Assembly: GCA_028583415.1 (NCBI GenBank)
Contig: CM053265.1
Coordinates: 26,815,815-26,879,814, forward strand
Origin: Protea cynaroides
Lineage: Eukaryota; Streptophyta; Magnoliopsida; Proteales; Proteaceae
Length of the DNA stretch: 64,000 nt
Direction of reading: 5' to 3'
The position numbers and the translations under genes were made by a program. Shown piece by piece: positions 9,368 to 21,700 of this stretch. The notes below the pieces were generated by a model. It saw only the letters and a list, made by a program, of their open reading frames with translations, was not told the DNA's origin and did not search any database. Position 1 is the stretch's first letter. Every line of letters starts with the position of its first letter.

Positions 9368-10116
9368 TGTAAGCATCCATTTTTGCTATCCCCAGCACAA
9401 GTGAATCCATATGACAAGTTTTCGACTTTTAACCAAAAGTTTTGTGATTCTTTAATGAACCCCACAGCAGGGTCATAGGCTATTACCTACTTGGATGTAT
9501 AGGTTGTGAAATTATCTTCAAAATGAGACCGGAATCATCAAATTCTGACATCAAACAAGGAAGGTATCACAGTTTGAAAGTGCAGGGGTATTTACGTAAT
9601 TATCGTATGTTGCATGCATTATCATTTAAACTTCAAATCATCATATCTTGATCATCCGTTATCGAAATCATATGATTCAAGTACCAACATTCCTTATTTT
9701 CAGTCGTTTTCAAAGTGGACGTGAAAAATCCTGGGTAGAGGTCATCAATGGGTCCCATGCAAGCTTTCATGCAGAAGTATTGATATAATTTCTATTTTTC
9801 ATATCTTGGTCATCCTACGTCCAAATTCGATGATTCAAGTGTCAGTGTGTTTTATTTTTAGTCATCTTCAAAGTGGACATAGGAAATTTGGGACAAAGAT
9901 TGTCGAAGAATTTCATGCAGAGCTGCAAGCCAAAATAGCTCATAAAAATGAGAAAGAGAGAGAAAAAAGCCAATCTCAGCCTAAGACCAGTCAATTCAAG
10001 TCAATGCAGTCCAATCTAGTCCGACCCAACTCAAACCAATCTGGACCAAATTAGTTCAGCCATGTGTACCTGTGCATGTATATTATACAGAATAATAATA
10101 TATATCATTCATATCT

Positions 10117-10265
<149 letters not shown>

Positions 10266-10439
10266 ATACGGGCCAAGGATTTTTAAATTGGAAAGAATTA
10301 AAGGCATGCACGAGGTGGTTACATGGGATGTTAAGATGGAAAAAATGAGAAAGAGGTCGAGATATGTCTTGTGTTTAGCAAGGTAGTATCATTTAGGAAA
10401 GCAGGAGGTCTTGGATTTCCAAAAATGCATGGACTGTCG

Positions 10440-11010
10440 ATTTAAGGAAGAAAAAAGGGGAAAATAGAATGAGGTGAGAGGAAAGCAAACTCAGGAGGAC
10501 AAAATGGAAACCGAAATAAAATTAGAAAGAAAAGATGGAAAGATATCAGCCATGGAGAGAGGAATGAAGAAAGAGCTGATGGAAGGAATTGGTTTGGAAA
10601 GAAAAAGAAATAGAAAGATTGAGAATTGGAAAGAAAAGGACTGTAATATATAGAGAGGTGTCAAGAGAATGGTTGAAAAAAAAAAGAAAAAAAAAAGGAG
10701 AGAACGGGAGGGAAGATAAGGAGATCGAGAGAGAGACCGAGAAAAGAAGAGAAAGGAGAGAGTGGGGGAAATCAAAAAGAAGAAGAAAAAAAAAAGAAAG
10801 AAGATCTGAAAAAGAGGGGGTTGGAAAAAAGGGAGAAAAACCAGAAAGGAAGAGAGAAAAGATGGAAAAAAATAAAAAAAAAATAAGAAAAGAAAGAAGA
10901 AAGAGGGGGATCGGCCAGAGAGGAAGAAGAAGGAGAAGCGGAGAGAAGAAGCATGAAGAAGAAAAAGAAGCGGAAGAAGAAGAAAGAGAAGATTGAAGGA
11001 GAAGATTGAA
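10440..11010 (+). repeat. Purine-rich (GA) low-complexity tract
   Basis: Almost pure A/G on the plus strand. Open frames here encode only Lys/Glu/Arg (plus) or Ser/Phe/Leu (minus) runs and are composition artefacts. Confidence 0.9.
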
Positions 11011-11113
11011 GAAGAAGATGTAATGAGGTAAAAAATCTGACCTCTATGCATTTTTCCTTTTATTTTTTCTACACTTCCTTGAAAACCTCACCGTAACCTG
11101 TCATTCTTCTCTC

Positions 11114-12163
11114 TCTGGCCGATCCCTCTCTTTCTTCTTTCTTTTCTTATTTTTTTTTTATTTTTTTCCATCTTTTCTCTCTTCCTCTCTTGTTTTTCTC
11201 CCTTTTTTCCAATCCCCTTTTTTTGAGATCTTCTTTCTTTCTTTCTTTCTTTTTTCTTCTTCTTTTTGATTTCCCCCATTCTCTCCTTTCTCTTCTTTTC
11301 TCGGTCTCTTTCTCGATCTCCTTGTCTTCCCTCCCGTTCTCTTTTTTTTTTTTTTTTTTTCCAGCTATTCTCTTGACACCTCTCTCTTTATATTCCAGTC
11401 CTTTTCTTTCCAATTCTCAACCTTTCTATTTCTTTTTCTTTCCAAACTAATTTCCTCCATTAGCTCTCTCTTCATTCCTCTCTCCATGGCTAATATCTTT
11501 CCATATTTTCTTTCTAATTTTATTTCGGTTTTCATTTTGTCATCCCGAGTTTGCTTTCCACTCACTTCATTCTATTTTCCCCTTTTTTCTTCCTTAAACC
11601 GACAGTCCATGCATTTTTGGAAACCCAAGACCTCCTGCTTTCCTAAATGATACTACCTTGCTAAACACAAAGAAAAAATAAGACCGCAAAAAAACAACCC
11701 CCAAACCCTTTTTTTTTTTTTTTTGGGGGGGCCTCCCCCCACCCCCCCGGGGGGGGGGGGGGGGAGGAAAAAAAAAAAGAAAAAACAAACCCACAAAAAA
11801 AAAAAAAAAAAATATTTTTGGGTGGGGGGGGGGGTGGGGGGGGGGGGGGGGGGGGGGGGGCGGCGGAAAAAAAAAAAAAAAAAAGGGGAAAAGGGTTTTT
11901 TGTCTCCCCCCTTCCCCTCCATCCTTTAATAATTCAAACATAAAAAGAAATAAAAAAAAAAAAAAAAAAATTTTTTAAAAACCCAAAAACCCCCCAAACC
12001 CCCCCCCCCCACAATCCAAAAAAAAAAAAAAAAAAAAAAAAAAAGGGAAAAAAAGAAAAAGAAAGAAAAAGAGGGGGGGGGGTTTTTATCCTTGGCCGTT
12101 TTGGTTTTCCCCCCCCCCCTCCCCATGTTGAATTTTTTTTTTTTTTTTATAAATATGGGGGGG

Positions 12164-12223
<60 letters not shown>

Positions 12224-12574
12224 AGTCTTAGAAAAAAGGAAAATATTATAAGGAAAAAAAAAAAAAAAAGGAAAAAAAAAAATAAAATAAAGAAAAAAAA
12301 AAAAGAGGGAATAAAAAAGGAAAAAGAAAGGGGGAAAAAGGGGGGGGGAGTAGAAAAAAGATAGAGGAAAAAATATAGGGGGTTTTGGTGCAGAGATTAT
12401 GGGCTGGAAAATATGCGGGGGGGGGGGGGGGGGGCGGGCGCTCAGGGGGTTTGGGGGGGGGGGGCGGGCGCCCGGGGGGGGGGGGGGGGGGCCCCGGCCC
12501 TCCCGCGGCGGCCGGGGCCGGCCGGCCGGGGGGGGGGGCGGCCGCCCGGGGAGGATTATTATAAAAAAAAAAAA

Positions 12575-12641
<67 letters not shown>

Positions 12642-12685
12642 AAATAGGGGAAGGAGAGAGAAAGGGGAGGAAGAAAGGGAAAGGG

Positions 12686-12752
<67 letters not shown>

Positions 12753-12761
12753 TAATTTTTT

Positions 12762-12804
<43 letters not shown>

Positions 12805-13371
12805 TTTTTTTTTTTTTTTTTATTTTTTTTTTTTTTTTTTGTTTTTTTTGTGGGTTGGTTTTTTTGGGGGGGTCTTTTTTTTAATTATTTTTATATTTTT
12901 TTTTTTTTGGGTATATTTTGAGAGGGGTGGGGGTTTGGGGTTTTGGGTATTTTGTGTGTTTTTTTTTTTTGTGGGTTGTGGGTGGGGTTTTTTTTGGGGG
13001 GGGTTTGGGGGGGTTTTGGTTGTTTTCTTTTTTTTTCGGGGGTTTTTGTTTTTTTTGGTTTTCGGGGGGGGGTGTTTTTTTTTTTTTGTTTTGGGGTTTT
13101 TTTTTTGTTTTTGGGGGGGGGGATTTTTTTGGGTGGGGGGGGGGGGGGTGGGGGTTTTTTTTTTTTTTTGGGGGGGGGCGGGGGGGTCGGGGGGGCGTGG
13201 ATATCTTGTGTGGGGGATAGAGGGGTTAGAATAATTTTTATTTTTGTCCGGCGGGGGGGGGGGGGGCGTAGGGGGGCTGGGGGGGGGGGGGGTAGGGGGG
13301 GGGGGGGGGTATGGGTTTTTTTGTGTGTGGGGATTTTTTTGTAAAGGGGGGGGGGGGGGGGGAAATGGGGT

Positions 13372-13416
<45 letters not shown>

Positions 13417-13429
13417 AAAGGGGGGAGGG

Positions 13430-13501
<72 letters not shown>

Positions 13502-13614
13502 TTAATAAAAAAAGGGGGGAGGTTTAAAAAAAAAAAGAGAAAAAGGTGAATAAAAAAAAGAAAAGGAAAAATGGGGGGGTTATAAAAAAAAATTAGGGGG
13601 GAAAGGGGGAAAAT

Positions 13615-13649
<35 letters not shown>

Positions 13650-13763
13650 TAGGGGGGGGGGGGGATGTAAAGGGGAGAAAAAATAGGATAGATTGGGAAG
13701 AATTTAATGGATAAAAAAAGAAAAAAAAAAAAAAAAAAAGGAAAAAAAAAAGAAGAAAAAAAG

Positions 13764-13815
<52 letters not shown>

Positions 13816-13829
13816 AAAAAAAAAAAAAA

Positions 13830-13866
<37 letters not shown>

Positions 13867-14486
13867 TAAAGGGAAGAAAAAAAAAAAAAAAAAAAAAGGG
13901 GGAAAAAGGGGTGAAGGGGGTTTTGGGGGAAAAAATCGAAGGAAAGGAGGGGGGACCCAAACCGGGGCGGGGGGCGGGCGGGGGGGGGGACATATCTCGA
14001 TCTCTTTCTCATTTTTTCCATCTTAACATCCCATGTAACCACCTCGTGCATGCCTTTAATTCTTTCCAATTTAAAAATCCTTGGCCCATATCTTATATAT
14101 ATATATATATATACCATAGAACACATACTATATAATAAGATATGAATGATATATATTATTATTCTGTATAATATACATGCACAGGTATACATGGCTGAAC
14201 TAATTTGGTCCAGACTGGTTTGAGCTGGGCCGAACTAGATTAGACTGCATTGACTTGAATTGACTGGTCTTAGGCTGAGATTGGCTTTTTTCTCTCTCTT
14301 TCTCATTTTCATGAGCCATTTTGGCTTGCAGCTCTACATTAAATTCTTCGGCAATCTTTATCCCAAATTTCCCATGTCCACTTTGAAGATGACTAAAAAT
14401 AGAACACACTGACACTTGAATCATCGAATTTGGACGTAGGATGGCCAAGATATGAAGAATATAAATTCTATCGATACTTCTGCATG
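11114..14486 (-). repeat. Right arm of palindrome, reversed copy of unit E, interrupted
   Basis: Positions 11114-11670 are the reverse complement of about 10365-10925, and 13990-14486 continue with the reverse complement of about 9769-10365. The match breaks at one point, between AAACACAA and ACATATCTCGA, where 2.3 kb of homopolymer sequence sits. Without that block the arms would face each other across a spacer of about 190 bases. Confidence 0.8.
11671..13989. other. Homopolymer-run sequence, probable assembly or consensus artefact
   Basis: The stretch consists almost only of long runs of A, G, C or T (poly-G and poly-A runs of 20-60 bases, and a T/G-only part at 12760-13330). It has no repeat unit, no motif and no ordinary sequence. 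It splits the right palindrome arm at a single point. All open frames here are poly-Lys, poly-Gly, poly-Pro or poly-Phe. I would mask it. Confidence 0.85.
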
Positions 14487-15015
14487 TAACGTGATTTACA
14501 CCCTTTAATTTGGTGATCAAGTAATCTTCTGCTAAGTCATTGGACAGTAGGATCTCCTTCTCAAGATTCCGTTGATTCTCCCTTGGCGGATATCTAGAGG
14601 AGTTGATCTCTGTACTTATACAAACGGGCCCCACTCGTACGTTACTGTACTGCTAGCATGTAACACGTGGATCTATATGACGAGGTCCGCTTGGAGAGGT
14701 GCCGAGACTGCTGTGTTGAAGAGTAGTCGAGGTCCCCATATTGATGAGGTGCTGAGGCCTCTAATCCGGCGAGGTTATAAGGTTTGTAGGGCCGCGAAGC
14801 TCCGAGGTTTTAAAAGGTATGAGGCTCCGAGGCTTGCATAATAGCGAGACTTCGAAGCTCCTTGCTATTCTCATTGGTGGTTCCGGTTCACCAGGAGTTA
14901 TTTTAGCTTTATTGGTGCAAGTTTAAGTATATGAATGTTGACCTTCCCTCAAAGGCCTGGGCCCTAATATATACGTATCGATACCTGGTTGGGAGAAACT
15001 TATTCTCCTGTATCA
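14487..15015 (-). repeat. Reversed Tat-type LTR fragment
   Basis: On the minus strand it begins TGATACAGGAGAAT at 15015. It runs parallel to the first half of the Tat LTR at 46559 (TGATATGGGAGGAT): shared landmarks include CGTATATATTAGGGCCC, GAACCGGAACCA and CAACGGAATCTTGAGAA. The distal part of the LTR is missing, replaced by unit E at 14486. Its edge lies 394 bp from the host gene ATG. Confidence 0.78.
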
Positions 15016-15408
15016 CGTATCACGAATAATCAATTTTGATAAACATTTTGAAACCCTCTAATTAATGATTCGATTTTAATTTTACTCGTTTCATATTGAA
15101 CTGGAACAGATCGCATCATTAAACCAAATTCGCACCCTTTAACACCCTTTTAATGATTGCGAATACAACCGGTCCACGTTGAAAAAACAATGGAGAACCT
15201 ATGCGGTTCTGCTTTTGCCAAGTACCACCCAAAGTGTACCCAAAAAAAAAAAAATTAATAAATAAATATACGTACCAACTGAAGTGAATTTTTCCCTGAC
15301 CTTTCAGGTTCTGGTGAAGCAAAAATTACTGTCTCAGTGAACAGAGTAGCGCTTGAACTTATTTTAAGTGGCGCTTGAGAGAACGAAATCCAGTGAATCC
15401 TATTGGTG
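15016..15408 (+). promoter_or_regulatory. Upstream region and 5' UTR of the NTF2-like gene
   Basis: This is the only non-repeat sequence between the reversed LTR and the start codon, so the core promoter and 5' leader should lie here unless the LTR contributes. A-rich sequence near 15241-15270 is present, but I see no convincing TATA box and cannot place the transcription start. Confidence 0.4.
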
Positions 15409-15789
15409 ATGCTTTCCACCACGATCTCCATGCCTTCGTTGTTGATGAAACCCACTTTTCTTCCATATTCTACAACCACATCTCTTTCCTTAAGAAGCAA
15501 CCCTCTTCCTATTAGGGTTCGAACTACCTCAGAAGCCCAAACGATAGTGCCAAACAGCAGAGCAAACCCAAATTCGCAATTTAAGATTTTGTCGTCGGAG
15601 AGCCAGACAGCAGAAGCAACTACGGCAGTTGAGGAATCGCCGGCAGCTCCGACGGATTCTGGTTCGGGCGTGGTTCGGAAATTTTATGGCGGAATCAACG
15701 GCCACGATCTCGGCTCCGTGGAGGACCTCATCGCCGACGACTGCACTTACGAGGATCTTATCTTCCCTCGACCCTTCGTTGGTCGTAAG
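15409..15789 (+). CDS. Exon 1, NTF2-like gene
   Basis: It encodes the transit peptide and the first helices and strand (127 residues), ending GRK|GTACTT in phase 0. Confidence 0.9.
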
Positions 15790-18700
15790 GTACTTCCTTC
15801 CACTTGTTTACTCTTCTTCTTATATGATCAATTATAATAGAACCGTTGGATTGGGATCTGCTATTCTGAGGATTTGTCTATTAATATTTCATTACATATG
15901 TCAACTATCCTTCAGTTCGGTTTCCACAGTTATTCATCCTTTGTTAAAACTAATATAATTTTGAAAAAATATCACGCAGTACTTGGATAGTTTGATAAAC
16001 ATCATCTATAACCCAATTGCACTCACTAATGTATAAAAATCCTCTCCCGCCCACCTGTCGCCGGCCAAGGACGGGATTTTAATCGGCCCATCTCTCAATG
16101 TATTGATAGACGAGCCGACTGATCCCCAGTCCTTGGATCAGCGGCAGGAATCTCCTGCCGCGGGAGAGGATTCAGTTCCCCTACTAATGGGCTATTATCC
16201 AATCGCATCCATTAATCGACGGAAGAGACTTAAAACTTTTTCTACACATCTACACTCCCCTTATTTTAATTATTTTAAACTAAGAAATATTCAAATTACT
16301 AACTTGACCTTCTATGCTCTTGTCCCCTCCCTTTCCTCTCTCCCTCATCGTTGGGTGGGTTATTCCCGCTGCCTTCCTTCAGAACCCCCTCTCTCGTTCT
16401 CTCTCTTGTGACCTTCCTCTGCCATAGCTTTTTCCCCTCTCCACCTTTGTCACTCGACCAATTTGTATTCTTTCTGCCATGGATCTCTGGGAACTAGCAA
16501 GATTCTCTGGTACGAAGAAGATTAAAAACAGAGGGATGGAAGAAATGGATCCCAGAAATCCTAAATTGAGGGTGGCGGTGGAGGTGGAGGAGGTTACTCT
16601 GCTTTCAGAATAGTTTCGTTAGGGAATCCAGGGAAGTTGATGATTTGAAGAAGGGGCTGACTCTAGAAGTAAGGGATCAGACGGATTGACAACAAGAAAG
16701 GGGGGGGAAGGGGGCCAGAAATCTGAAATTGAGGGTGGGGGGGGGGAGGGGTTACTCTGCTTTCAGAATAGTTTCGTTGGGAATCCGGGGAGTTGTGATT
16801 GAAGAAGGGGTGGACCCAAGGGGGGGGGGGGGGGGGGGGGGGAAAAGAGAGGGGGCTGCGGGGATTCATTTGTTGGGTGGTTTGTCATTTCTTCTCGACG
16901 ATCCGAATTTTGGTGGCAACACGAAGATGATGAATTTCTAAATTTTTATTTTTTCTTTGAGCTGCAAAGATCTTCTTGTTCAATTCGAGCTCAGATCGTC
17001 ACCGAGCGGACAAAGCTCAGATGGGCACTAGGCCTCGGTGTTTACCAGAACAGTCGAGACACCCAGGCCTTGTTGGGTTCTCCACTTGATCTTTCCCCCT
17101 TTCCACCATCTCCACCAGAAACCAGCACTGCAACTCGAATCTCGACTTCACCTGCATCAACATGCTAAAGTTGAATTCCATCCTTTGACTCTTAACTCCT
17201 CGGCAATTTATCGCATACCAAGCTTGATCATGGGAACAGACCAAACCCCATTAATATATTTCTATTATTCTAACTGAAATAATAATCAAATAAGAATTTT
17301 GAGTTTCTTACATTTTCAATCATGGGAACGAAAATCTGATCCAGCGTCCCCTTTTTATCAATAGCTTCATTGATGTACTTTTGGAGAAAACCGATTGATT
17401 CCTCCATAGAAACTGCAACATTGAATTGAAGGAAAACATCACAAAGAATAAGATTAAGAATAAGTGAAACTGTAAGAAACAAAAATTAACACCAACCACC
17501 GGAACAAATATTTACAAAGAGCTGCATTAGCATCTAATAGAAATATCTTTACGGTTTGAGTCTATTTGTTAAGGTTTTAAAATTTTGGGTGGTAATTAAT
17601 GATGTGAGAAACTCTTAGGTGGTAGGTGACGTTAATCAAACGTCTGGGTAGTACATGATATTTTCCTTATAATCTTTTTAAATTCTTTTAGTAATAAAAA
17701 AATAGGAAAAATATCTACCACACCCCAGTAGTTTATCTTAATCTCACCCGTCCGTCATTATTTGCCAAATTATCTCTAACACCCTCTGAAGACACCCCAA
17801 ACCTTATTTAGATGTTAAAAAGACTTCTTTTTACTCTCAATACTCTTCAATTTCATTTTATATTTTCTTTTTGAGATTTTTTAATTTTCCTTTTTTATTT
17901 TTACCAACCGATCGCATCGTCTTCTCAGACCTGAAATCTCAGGAACAGAAGATGCAGAATACTGAAAAACACACAGATCCTTCGCCGCTAAGTAATCCTC
18001 ACTTCCAACACCTTCGAAAACTTGACATCCTTCGCCGCTAAGTACTCTGAAAGCATGCAGCGGCTGATGCTGTCTCTTCTGATCCTTTTCTCTCCCGTAA
18101 CGTTTCTCTCAGTCGGCTTAATGCAGAGGTGCCTAAATTCGTTCCTAGGACGACAAATCGAGTTGATCTACAGTAGCAGCAACAGCCGCGGCTGGTGGTT
18201 CCGCCTGGACCTGGTGATGAAGACGGCTGTGTCCCTGTCACAGGCCTTAGTTCTTTGGTATCCCAATTTGTTTTGCTTGGCATTCTCACCACTAGATTTC
18301 CCTTATGCCTGTGGCTTCTTCTCTGTAGGCTTCCCCATCACAAATCCAAAAACAACAAGTCTAGTTTTATTCAAATCAAAGACCTTCTAATAATCCTATA
18401 TAATTAAACCCAAACAGAATTATAGAAGATCGACCTCTGGTAAATCGAGACCGAGCTTCTCCGCAATACAATCAACCAGAACCACAAAATCTTTAAATAC
18501 CTCACCTAGCCGACGAAATTGCAGGAGAGATTGGTATAGCTTCGTTAATCTTCACATTTGTGTTCCTTTTAGCAAGACATAAGTCGGTTCAAATTTCCAT
18601 TTCTAAGAAGCATCTTTACATGCTTTATGTGTTGAGTTGTTAGCCACATTTCATTCCCTAGCCTGAAAATCTTGAGCAACAAAAAACTACAGATACCCAA

Positions 18701-21700
18701 AGGAAAATGAATTTGTAAGCGGTTCTTGAGTCAAGATCCCACTGTAGATTATAGATATACTTGAAAAGAAAAACAGAAAATGGGCTGTAACCAGTTCCCA
18801 TGAATTTTTTACGGTTCTCAGGTCAAGATCGAGGAGCAGGAGGAGTTTAACCTGATCCTCTGATGCAAATACTGCACCCACCAACATGGGCATCATCATC
18901 TTCTATCTGCAACTGCATCGCAGATCTTGGTTCGTAGATCGTGGGTTTCTAGTGGTATATGGGTTATTAGATTCCTGTTGTGTGGGCTTAATCAATTATC
19001 TAACTAGTTGTTAAGTAGGAGTTCAATTACTGGTTTGACCGGTTCAGGTCTGGTTCGTCACTGGTTAGAGACTACCAACCCGGTCCACTATGGGAATAGT
19101 TATGGGTTAGGGATAGTATTATAAATGCTATGGTTAGAGTCCCCGCAGCCATTGATTTTTATCTCTCTAATGCTCTCATACGCACATGCTAAAAGGGATC
19201 CCAAGAGGCTGTGGAAGACTCTAATCGGGGAATTCAAGATACAGGAAACGGTCGGTAATCAATCTACAGCAAATGGTATGTGATCTATCATCTCTTTTAT
19301 TGCCCATTGTATTCTAGTAATCTGTGTGGTGGATTCGTTAGGGTTCATGGGAAATCCCATGGGAAATACCCCAACTTACATTAAAAATTCTAACAATTGG
19401 TATCAGAGCCACCTAGACAGAGCTAGGATCGTAGGTAAGGGATAGTTAAGATGGTAAGACTGATTGAATTGAAAAATGGAGAGATTTTTCTTCATAATTT
19501 TTTCCCACGAAACTATCAAAGTTTGGAACCCTTCGAAATTTTTTCAGACTGGTACAATTCAAAATAAATTATGTCAGATGGTAGTACTTTAAAAGACGAG
19601 TCGATCGACACAAAGTTGGTCACCGGAGGTGGCCGGATGCGCCTTTACTCGCAGCCTGAAAAAAGCATGTGTGATCCACGCGCCGGTAGTTGAAAAAAAA
19701 ATTTCTAACGGCGCCGAGTCATGTCATTGCCGGGTTGACTCGACACAAAATTGTAAACCCTAGCCGGTTTTAGTAGGGTTGACTCGGGCTAAGTCTAGCC
19801 AGTCTAGGCCCGCCAAGCCCAGTCCGGCTCAACCAGAGCTGGCCCAGCCCAGGCCCAGTCCCGAACCAGCCCCACCCAGGTTAGGGCTGGGCCAGTTCAG
19901 GCTGGGCAAGCCTAGTTGGGCCAAGCCCGAGAAGCAAACCCAACTGAGCTAAGTGGGGCGAACTGAGGACCCAAATGGGTCGACCCGTATTTGAACCCGA
20001 TAACTAGGGCACATGCTCCATTTTGACCCGATACACGAACCCGATTACCTGAAAATCTGACCCAGTAACCCGGATGTGCTAATCGGATTAAATCGGTTTG
20101 GTCGAACCAGACCAGTTTCGGTTTGGTTTAGATCGTGGTTCATCCCGGTCCAGGGCTAAGGCTTGTTTGCCTTGCAGTTTTGTTTTTTACTGCATTCACA
20201 ATCCAACTTTAAACTAGATTTGTGGGAGCATGGAAGGTCGAATTGACCACCAGTTTGTTCTGTTGGACTCGGTTTTCAATGCTCTTCAATCTGAAATATA
20301 TATTGTTATATTTTAGTACATTAGGATAAGTGTTTTTCCAAATTGATGTTCTTTTGGAGCCCGGTTTGTAATGTTTTTGCTGGTTTTTCTCAATATTTTG
20401 TACCATATTGATTGTTCAGAATGTTTATTTGCATTTTGAGAAACATTCATGGTTATATATATACCACTAGTGCTGTAGATTGAGATTTGTTCATATCATG
20501 GTGGAACTTGGTGGATTCCACCAAAATGGTATACCTTGTTCTGTCATGATGTATTCAAATTCAAACGACTGTGTTTGTAGATGCTTTAAAGAATGACAGT
20601 GTTCACCCAAAGGTGACATTGTCTTAGTTTATTCAAATTATGATTTGTTCTTGTTGTGTAAGGATTGGGTGGGACCACCAAAGTAGCAAGCTCGGTTCTA
20701 TCGTGATATGCTCAAATCCAGTACTTATGCATTTACAGACACAGCAAGGAAGGACAGTGCTCACTCAAAGGTGACATTGTCAAGATTTTCATTTTTGTGG
20801 AAGTAGCAAAGAGCGGCATTGTCCACCCAAAGGTGGCGGTGTCAAAGATTATGTATACTTATGCACATGGATGAAGGATCTTGACTTTAGGAGTTTTATA
20901 TACCCAAAGGTGGTGGGATTCCGAGAGTCATTATCCCTTTACAGGTTCTGTACAGATAGTAAGAGGACCAGTGCAATCTTGTCCCAAGGGTGTAGTTTCG
21001 GTTGACTCTTTAAAGAAAATGGACTTACATATGTTTAATGATTGCAAGTTTAACTTATCTCGTGTGTATGTTTCATTATTTCTCAATGTTTGCATTATAT
21101 TACGCATATTAGAGAACATATAATGATCAAACACCTCATGATGCCTGTTATGGCGGGCCAGTTTAATGAATTGACATGAAAAATTGAAAGCTAGTCTAGG
21201 AGTATTTAACCTAGATATACTCAGCAAAGATTGTATTCTGGTCTTTAGGAATGTTCAATCCCTAAGATCAGGTAAATGAAAGTTTTGATAAGGAACATTG
21301 GAAATGGATGTTCAAAGTGAAATCCAAAGAAATTTTGGTATTTAAATAGGGTGGAGAGATGTTTTATTCTTAAGGCTGTCTGTACCAGTTTTGATGGTAT
21401 AGGATGATAATGGAGTATTCTCAAGGATGTCTGTACCAGTTTTGATGGTATAGGATAATAATAGAGTGTAAGAAAACACAAGTTGGAGCTATTAACCATC
21501 ACTAATAAGCTCTAGGATATGTGAATCTCTGTAGGTAACTCATTGAAACATTGTAGATGATTCACTTGACTTTCATTTCCTCACCTAGACTGCAAAGTCA
21601 GATCCTGGTGACTCATAAACCCAGTGGACAGAAGATGAGTTGACTTCCTTTACATTAAGGAAGAAATGTGAAAGGAAGGAATGCCAATATCATGACGTGT

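Noticed and set aside
10491..11450. Long Lys/Glu/Arg or Ser/Phe/Leu-rich open frames
   Set aside because: Pure composition effect of the purine-rich tract and its mirror copy; no domains and no conserved frame between arms.
11594..13993. Poly-Pro, poly-Gly, poly-Lys and poly-Phe open frames
   Set aside because: They lie in the homopolymer block judged to be an artefact.
15403..15837. Single-exon 144-residue gene starting at 15403
   Set aside because: The first codons are TTG and GTG, the frame runs past a GT donor at 15790, and the family's remaining domain is found in exons 35.5-44.1 kb.
15629..15958. Second frame overlapping exon 1
   Set aside because: Shadow of exon 1, continuing into intron sequence with no domain.
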